From: Clostridia bacterium
Lineage (GTDB): Bacteria; Bacillota; Clostridia; Oscillospirales; Acutalibacteraceae
Direction: 5' to 3'
NCBI GenBank assembly: GCA_017442445.1
Contig: JAFRZS010000128.1
Coordinates: 1-10,620, forward strand
Length of the DNA: 10,620 nucleotides
This document shows, piece by piece, positions 6,901 through 10,620 of this stretch; within the stretch, counting starts at the first letter, position 1, and the number at the start of each line of letters is the position of its first letter. The translations under genes were made by a program, and so were the position numbers. The notes under the pieces are model-generated. The model made no database searches. It was not told the DNA's origin and worked only from the letters and a program-made list of their open reading frames with translations.

Positions 6901-9900
6901 AAACCCGAAGAACTTGCACATATTGCAAAGTTAGTAAACGGTGGCAACAATCTTTCAGGATATACGGTAAAATTGATGAATGATATTGATTTGAGCCGTT
7001 ATATCTGGACTCCCATCGGAGGCGGCGGTACAACAAAACAGTTTGTCGGAATCTTTGACGGAAACAGCCATACAATTTCAGGCTTGAAAACCGATGCAAC
7101 AACAAGCGCTATCGGTCTTTTTGGTATATCTACAGGCGGTATATTTAAAAATGTCGGTATTATAGAGCCGACTGTTTCAAACACATATACAACAAGCCCT
7201 GCCGGTTATACAAGTCACGGAACAGGGATTTTGTTGGGTTACGGTATGGGTGTAACCGTTGAAAACTGTTTTGTTCGAGAGGGTAGTATATCATCTGCTT
7301 ACAGGACAGGCGGTATTATCGGAAATATATCTTCCTCTGAATCGTTCATAAATAACTGCTATGTTCAGGGTACAACCGTTACATCAACAGGAACGACGAA
7401 TTCAGCTTATGCAGGAGGCTTGATTGGTGTTGTAACAGCAAAAACAAACTTTAATTTCTGTTACAGTACCGCAACCGTAACATCAGGCTACAATTTTGTC
7501 GGTTCAATCTGCGGTACAACTACAGTAAACACAACTTCAACTTATTGCGTTTATGCAACAGGGAAGCTTTTTGGCGGCTCTGTTACCCCGCAGTATCCCA
7601 TATCATCAAAAATTGTAACGGAAGAAGAATTAAAGGACCTTACAAAAACAAATCTCAATAATGACAATGCGTTTGTCAGCGATAATATGATTGACAACGA
7701 TGTGAATGACGATTTCCCGAGATTGCTCTGGGAGGTTGAGTGGGTAGGTCCCGAAACCTCAAAACCGAAATCAGACGGTAACACATATTATATCTACAAC
7801 GCAAAAGAACTTGCATGGGTTTCCGAGCAGGTAAGCTTTGGTTTTACATTATCCGGTTCAACCGTAAAACTTATGGATAATATCGACCTTGCAAGTTATG
7901 ATTGGATTCCGATAGGCGGCAGAGATTACTGTGGCAATTCATCTTTTGGAATGTATTTCGGAGGTATCTTTGACGGAAACAACAAAAAGGTTTCCAATAT
8001 TTACATAGACGACAACAAGTGTTACAGCGGTTTGTTCGGTTGTACCAAAGGCGCAACAATTAAAAATACAGGCGTTATAAATCCGTATATCAATTCTACG
8101 ATGACGGGTGGAGGAGCTTCATTCTCTATCGGCGGTCTTATAGGCCGTGCAATGTCTACCGTTACAGACCGTTGTTATGTACGAGGCGGAACAGTTTCCT
8201 CAAGCGGTCTTTTATCCGTAGGCGGACTTATAGGTGCAACAATTACTACTGCTTGTACCACAACCAACTCTTATGTTCAGGGTACAACAGTAAAGACAAC
8301 AAGAGTACATAATGATTCATCAGCGGGTGGTATTATCGGTTGTGCATATCTTGCTGCTGATGTTGTCGAAAACTGTTACAGTACAGCAGTTGTTACTACC
8401 TCAAGCTCTAAAGACAACGCAGGTGCAATAGTAGGCCGTTCAGGCGGTGCGGTACATATTACAAATTGCTACGGTGCAGGAGATATCGGTGGAGCTGCTG
8501 ATTCAATCCTTGCCGGCTACAACGCCTCAAGCTACAGCGGAAATGTTTCAGCAGAATGTGCAATAGTACCGTCAGATACTTTAAGAACATACGCAAAGAA
8601 ACTTAATGTACAGGCTTTTGCTGAAGACCACAAAAAGATAAACAACGGCTTCCCTGTTCACATTTCCGAATACGATGTCGTATATGAAGAATATTTCTAC
8701 TATACGGTATCAAATAATCAGGCAACCATAACGGGTGTTAAACCGATATTAAAAGGCGAAATCACTATCCCCGAAACATTGGGAGGCAATAAGGTTATTG
8801 CTATTGCAGACAGAGCATTTTCGGGCAACGATACGATTACAAGTGTAAGAATATCCGATTCTATAACATCAATCGGTGAACACGCATTTTATAACTGCGG
8901 AGAGATTGTAAGTATATCAATTCCGGCAAGTGTTAAAGAAATCGGATTACAGGCGTTTTACAGATGCGATTCCCTTAACAATCTCTACATTGAGGATTTA
9001 GCAGCATGGTGTTCAATAGAATTTGAGGATTATTACACCAATCCGCTTTATTACGCAGAAAATCTTTATCTGAACAGAACACTTGTAACAGCATTGGAAA
9101 TTCCGTCTGCTGTTACGAGCATAGGTGATTATGCTTTCTACGGTTGCGATTCAATAATTACTGCGGTTGTTGGTAACAGCGTGAAAACAATAGGCAGAGG
9201 AGCATTTGGCGATTGCGGTGAGCTTGCAAGAGCAGATATCGGAACAGGTGTTACGAGCATTTCAGCAGATACATTCAATAACTGTCCCAATCTTAAGAAT
9301 ATTTTTGTTGATGCAGGAAATAATGCATACTCATCATCAAACGGTGTACTGTTTGATGAAACAAGAACAACCTTAGTAAAATACCCCGAGGGCAAAATTG
9401 AAACTGCATATTCAATTCCGAATACAGTTGTAACAGTAGGTGAGTACGCATTTTCAAATGCAGATAATATCCTGACCTTAACAATCGGAACTAATGTCAA
9501 ATTCATTTCAGATTATGCATTCTATGATTGCGACAACCTTACTGCAGTAACCATGAACTCAAAGGTTGAAACGATAGGAAACAGTGCATTTGAAAACTGC
9601 AATTTGATTACAGGTATTACTCTTCCTGATGTGCTGACAACTGTTGGTGATCATGCTTTCAGCGATTGTATGTCAATAACTACACTTGAAACAGGTGATG
9701 CGATTACAACTGTTGATGCATACGCCTTTAACGGTTGTACGGGACTTACTGCAATTGACTTCGGCAGATCTGTAGTAGAATTTTTTGGTGACGGTGTATT
9801 CAATGACTGCTCTGCACTTGCTGATGTTATAACACCTTACGGAACAGAAAGTATAGGTATGTATACCTTCCACGGCTGTACAGCTTTGGCTTGGGTTGCA

Positions 9901-10620
9901 ATGCCTGATACGCTTACATCGATTGATTACAGGGCTTTTGCGGAATGTAATACTCTTGAGATGATACACTTCATAGGAACGGAAGACACATTCAATGCCC
10001 TTACAATTGATGCAACAAACACGTCTTATATAAATAATGCAACAATTCATTATATGGATTGGGTAACGGTAACTTCACCGACAGGCAGTTCAGCAGGTTT
10101 AGCTCAGGCGGGTTGTGACGAATGTAACGGAAGGATATTCTATTATAAAGAGCTTGATAAGCTTGAAATTATAAATATCAAACTTCATTACAACTATCCT
10201 GACGGAACTGATACCGTCAATACCTTGACAGGTAAGTATGCAGAGGCAGTAGAAGCTGTTGCAAATCCGTCTTTTACAGGATACACATTTAACGGTTGGT
10301 ATATATTGAATAACGGTACATATACCTTATCCTCCATACCCTCAACATATCCGAATCTTGATTCAGACCTTTATGCACTATGGACGGCAAACAACTACAC
10401 AGTAAAACTTAATGCAAACGGCGGTAGCGGTGGCACAGGTTCCATAACAGCAACTTATGGCAGTGCTTTACCGAATATCACCGTTCCGACAAGGACAGGA
10501 TATACCTTCGCAGGTTACTTTGCAGACGGCAAAACAACTTCTTTAACAAGCACTGTAACTGATAAAGGATCATATTCAAGAATTGATTTCAAAAAAGACG
10601 GCAACGGTTGGAATTTAACA
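3913..10620 (+). CDS. Giant exported surface protein: five GLUG-like modules, BspA-type LRRs, InlB-type B-repeats (3' end cut by window)
   Basis: One open frame of 2236 codons with no stop up to the right edge, so the full protein is longer. The N-terminus is a signal sequence or anchor (K4, then a hydrophobic stretch at about 5-20) without a lipobox. After a short acidic linker (about 30-59) come five tandem modules of about 305 residues (60-1586), rich in GG(L/I)(I/V)G and NCxV coils of the GLUG type; they probably fold as right-handed beta-helices. BspA-like leucine-rich repeats follow (about 1592-2036), then a linker, then InlB-type B-repeats (from about 2085) with GYTFNGWY and GYTFAGYF signatures. 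Such proteins act in adhesion or substrate binding at the cell surface; no catalytic domain is visible. The cell-wall anchor (sortase signal, SLH or dockerin) would lie beyond the window. Transcribed from its own promoter, divergent from the EEP lipoprotein. Architecture is certain; ligand unknown. Confidence 0.93.
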   Translation, partial: MFQKIISLILSIIMFITGISFTDFFSTDIDKTQGIIPETELIESERDEDFAVKEATDGNWIDYANAVTADSSNVYSITSEAQLAYIAKIVNEGNNLSGYTVRLMNDLDLGGREWTPIGEGETEVNFRGVFDGNNHTIANLTINSDTYGVGLIGLSYNTTIKNVGIISPKVTSTVTSKVNVSSNENETWGVGALVGFARQTTFSNCFVRDGYVRSLYRVGGLIGNVSEGVSSFTNCYVQGTVVQSSVDGGNSFAGGLIGVVTANADTVGGTTLSYCYSTATVNGGYPSQCGSLFGATNDTDTSIVSCYGTTNLYGTLKTPVKDSNSKVVTSETLKILSSTNINGGNGYTADTGTLLNDGYPRFSWEIGWIDTAKAVTADSNKVYSITTPSELAYIAQLVNSGNKLSGYTVKLMNDLDLSRYIWSPIGGNGSTTTFRGTFDGNGHVISELKIHSSTFGVGLFGFSIQATFKNVGIISPDVYTTYSEDATTRAYGAGALSGSGIGITVENCFVRGGSVTAYYRAAALVSNIMSEEAWQIGSSFSNCYVQGTTVTSTGSTVNSIVGGLTSLISIDTVFNNCYSTAKCSSGRKQSVGSVIGGIAVSTVVNFNDVYATETMSGIYNNVERAPVCTNSEIVTATKLKNLDRTTLNTSNAFKEDTENKNEGYPVLLWEASTWADKAVTVTADSNKVYSITTESELAYIAQLVNEKNTLSGYTVKLMNDLDLGAYEWIPIGVGESKCSFQGTFDGNNHTIANLTINSDSYGIGLFGITNIATIKNVGIVSPKITSTATSKVNVSSNEHQTWGVGAFVGYANMTTFSGCFVRGGYVKSLYRVGGMVGNASGSACTFTNCYVQGTTVTATYKSNLAFAGGIVGVITAPNSKLSYCYSTANCTSGSEAQKGSLIGATNQTNITFTSCYGLSTLYGNNNGSAPNADSNTKVVTGETLKVLSSTNINGGNGYVTDTGILLNDGYPRFSWEIGWASKTVAPTLSGTTYSIYKPEELAHIAKLVNGGNNLSGYTVKLMNDIDLSRYIWTPIGGGGTTKQFVGIFDGNSHTISGLKTDATTSAIGLFGISTGGIFKNVGIIEPTVSNTYTTSPAGYTSHGTGILLGYGMGVTVENCFVREGSISSAYRTGGIIGNISSSESFINNCYVQGTTVTSTGTTNSAYAGGLIGVVTAKTNFNFCYSTATVTSGYNFVGSICGTTTVNTTSTYCVYATGKLFGGSVTPQYPISSKIVTEEELKDLTKTNLNNDNAFVSDNMIDNDVNDDFPRLLWEVEWVGPETSKPKSDGNTYYIYNAKELAWVSEQVSFGFTLSGSTVKLMDNIDLASYDWIPIGGRDYCGNSSFGMYFGGIFDGNNKKVSNIYIDDNKCYSGLFGCTKGATIKNTGVINPYINSTMTGGGASFSIGGLIGRAMSTVTDRCYVRGGTVSSSGLLSVGGLIGATITTACTTTNSYVQGTTVKTTRVHNDSSAGGIIGCAYLAADVVENCYSTAVVTTSSSKDNAGAIVGRSGGAVHITNCYGAGDIGGAADSILAGYNASSYSGNVSAECAIVPSDTLRTYAKKLNVQAFAEDHKKINNGFPVHISEYDVVYEEYFYYTVSNNQATITGVKPILKGEITIPETLGGNKVIAIADRAFSGNDTITSVRISDSITSIGEHAFYNCGEIVSISIPASVKEIGLQAFYRCDSLNNLYIEDLAAWCSIEFEDYYTNPLYYAENLYLNRTLVTALEIPSAVTSIGDYAFYGCDSIITAVVGNSVKTIGRGAFGDCGELARADIGTGVTSISADTFNNCPNLKNIFVDAGNNAYSSSNGVLFDETRTTLVKYPEGKIETAYSIPNTVVTVGEYAFSNADNILTLTIGTNVKFISDYAFYDCDNLTAVTMNSKVETIGNSAFENCNLITGITLPDVLTTVGDHAFSDCMSITTLETGDAITTVDAYAFNGCTGLTAIDFGRSVVEFFGDGVFNDCSALADVITPYGTESIGMYTFHGCTALAWVAMPDTLTSIDYRAFAECNTLEMIHFIGTEDTFNALTIDATNTSYINNATIHYMDWVTVTSPTGSSAGLAQAGCDECNGRIFYYKELDKLEIINIKLHYNYPDGTDTVNTLTGKYAEAVEAVANPSFTGYTFNGWYILNNGTYTLSSIPSTYPNLDSDLYALWTANNYTVKLNANGGSGGTGSITATYGSALPNITVPTRTGYTFAGYFADGKTTSLTSTVTDKGSYSRIDFKKDGNGWNLT
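4090..5016 (+). repeat. GLUG-like module 1 (type A)
   Basis: Residues 60-368 of the giant protein. The module opens with VYSITSEAQLAYIAKIVN, then SGYTVRLMNDLDL and a GVFDGNNHTI hairpin. Beta-helix coils follow, carrying NCFVRDG (C205), NCYVQG (C235), YCYSTA (C275) and SCYG (C306). It closes with GYPRFSWEIGW. Type A is marked by the KVNVSSNE/TWGVGA insert (about 177-192), shared only with module 3. Confidence 0.85.
5017..5934 (+). repeat. GLUG-like module 2 (type B)
   Basis: Residues 369-674. It has the same opening as module 1 (AVTADSNKVYSIT and SGYTVKLMNDLDL) but reads LSRYIWSPIGG after it, lacks the KVNVSSNE insert, and has VENCFVRGGSV. It ends with LKNLDRTTLN, a short acidic stretch and GYPVLLWE. 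These traits match module 4, not module 1. Cysteines at 508, 543 and 577 keep the NC/YC ladder. Confidence 0.83.
5935..6849 (+). repeat. GLUG-like module 3 (type A)
   Basis: Residues 675-979. It shares TSKVNVSSNE, SLYRVGG, LSYCYSTA and the full closing segment with module 1, offset by 614 residues. In the last 32 codons (6754-6849 against 4921-5016) I count 83 of 96 identical bases by eye, including an exact 20-base match (4924-4943 with 6757-6776). Confidence 0.85.
6850..7743 (+). repeat. GLUG-like module 4 (type B)
   Basis: Residues 980-1277. It carries LSRYIWTPIGG, VENCFVREGS, GTTVTSTG, a VYATG motif, LKDLTKTNLNNDNAF and a DNMIDNDVNDD acidic patch, ending in LLWE. It parallels module 2 at an offset of about 610 residues. 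Confidence 0.83.
7744..8670 (+). repeat. GLUG-like module 5 (divergent, type C)
   Basis: Residues about 1278-1586. It opens with YYIYNAKELAWVSEQV and STVKLMDNIDL, then GIFDGNNKKV in place of the usual hairpin. It has more cysteines than the others (1340, 1372, 1377, 1421, 1448, 1477, 1488, 1519 and 1548). GGLIG coils occur twice, and the module ends at NGFPVHISE instead of the SWEIGW or LLWE closing. It is a distinct capping or transition module before the leucine-rich repeats. Confidence 0.78.
8686..10020 (+). repeat. BspA-type leucine-rich repeats (LRR_5-like), 14 units
   Basis: Residues about 1592-2036. Fourteen units carry the xAFxxCxxL core of BspA-like repeats, with the core Phe at 1636, 1659, 1682, 1742, 1765, 1788, 1847, 1870, 1893, 1916, 1939, 1963, 1986 and 2009. 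Spacing is 23 residues (once 24) through the last eight. Two longer inserts break the array: LAAWCSIEF to LYLNRTLV (about 1696-1725), a segment common in this family, and NAYSSSNGVLFDE (about 1804-1816). The repeats should form a solenoid binding surface, as in other BspA-like adhesins. Confidence 0.9.
10165..10620 (+). repeat. InlB-type B-repeats (Listeria-Bacteroides repeat), two units, second cut
   Basis: Residues 2085-2158 form the first unit: LHYNYPDGTDTV, then GYTFNGWY, closing LYALWT. Residues from 2159 start the second: YTVKLNANGGSGG, YGSALPNITVPTRTGYTFAGYF. These beta-grasp-like repeats usually act as stalks or spacers between a binding region and the anchor. More copies may follow outside the window. 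Confidence 0.88.

Noticed and set aside
4090..8670. CRISPR-like or mobile repeat array
   Set aside because: The roughly 0.9-kb periodicity is in protein-coding sequence with diverged copies; there are no short direct repeats with unique spacers and no transposase or terminal inverted repeats.
9138..9506. Minus-strand ORF of 122 codons and others at 4848-5117, 5643-5882, 6830-7105 and 9673-10050
   Set aside because: All are antisense to the giant repeat protein, whose forward frame is continuous and full of known repeats. Low stop density on the other strand is a by-product of its repeated codons.

Overview
The window looks like chromosomal DNA of a low-to-moderate-GC Gram-positive anaerobe, most likely a gut or rumen clostridium (Oscillospiraceae/Lachnospiraceae type). 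The evidence is strong GGAGG ribosome-binding sites, extended -10 promoters, a lipobox lipoprotein, and a surface protein that combines GLUG-like repeats, BspA-type leucine-rich repeats and InlB-type B-repeats. The standard genetic code fits throughout. No rRNA, tRNA, CRISPR array, insertion sequence or phage gene was seen.

Layout. (1) 1-961, minus strand: the first 320 residues of a cytoplasmic GH27 glycoside hydrolase, cut by the left edge. (2) 962-1099: a divergent intergenic region with an extended -10 promoter for the GH27 gene and a perfect inverted repeat across its -10 box. (3) 1100-1777, plus strand: a 225-residue PHP-family metal phosphoesterase. (4) 1790-1825: a 14-bp-stem terminator shared by two convergent genes. 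(5) 1846-3774, minus strand: a 642-residue lipoprotein with two related alpha/beta domains followed by an endonuclease/exonuclease/phosphatase (EEP) domain. (6) 3775-3912: two near-mirror-image extended -10 promoters, back to back. (7) 3913 to the right edge, plus strand: one uninterrupted reading frame of at least 2236 codons encoding a giant exported surface protein. It has five tandem GLUG-like modules of about 305 residues, 14 BspA-like leucine-rich repeats, and the start of an InlB-type B-repeat region.

How the parts may work together. The GH27 enzyme points to intracellular trimming of plant-derived oligosaccharides. It has Ile where the family normally has the second Asp of the DD pair, which suggests beta-L-arabinopyranosidase-like rather than plain alpha-galactosidase specificity. 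The EEP lipoprotein and the giant repeat protein are both predicted at the cell surface and are transcribed from a matched divergent promoter pair, so they may be co-expressed. This link is inferred. The clearest unusual feature is the A-B-A-B-C module order in the giant protein, which implies duplication of a two-module unit. I saw no convincing evidence of a wholly new defence or mobile system.
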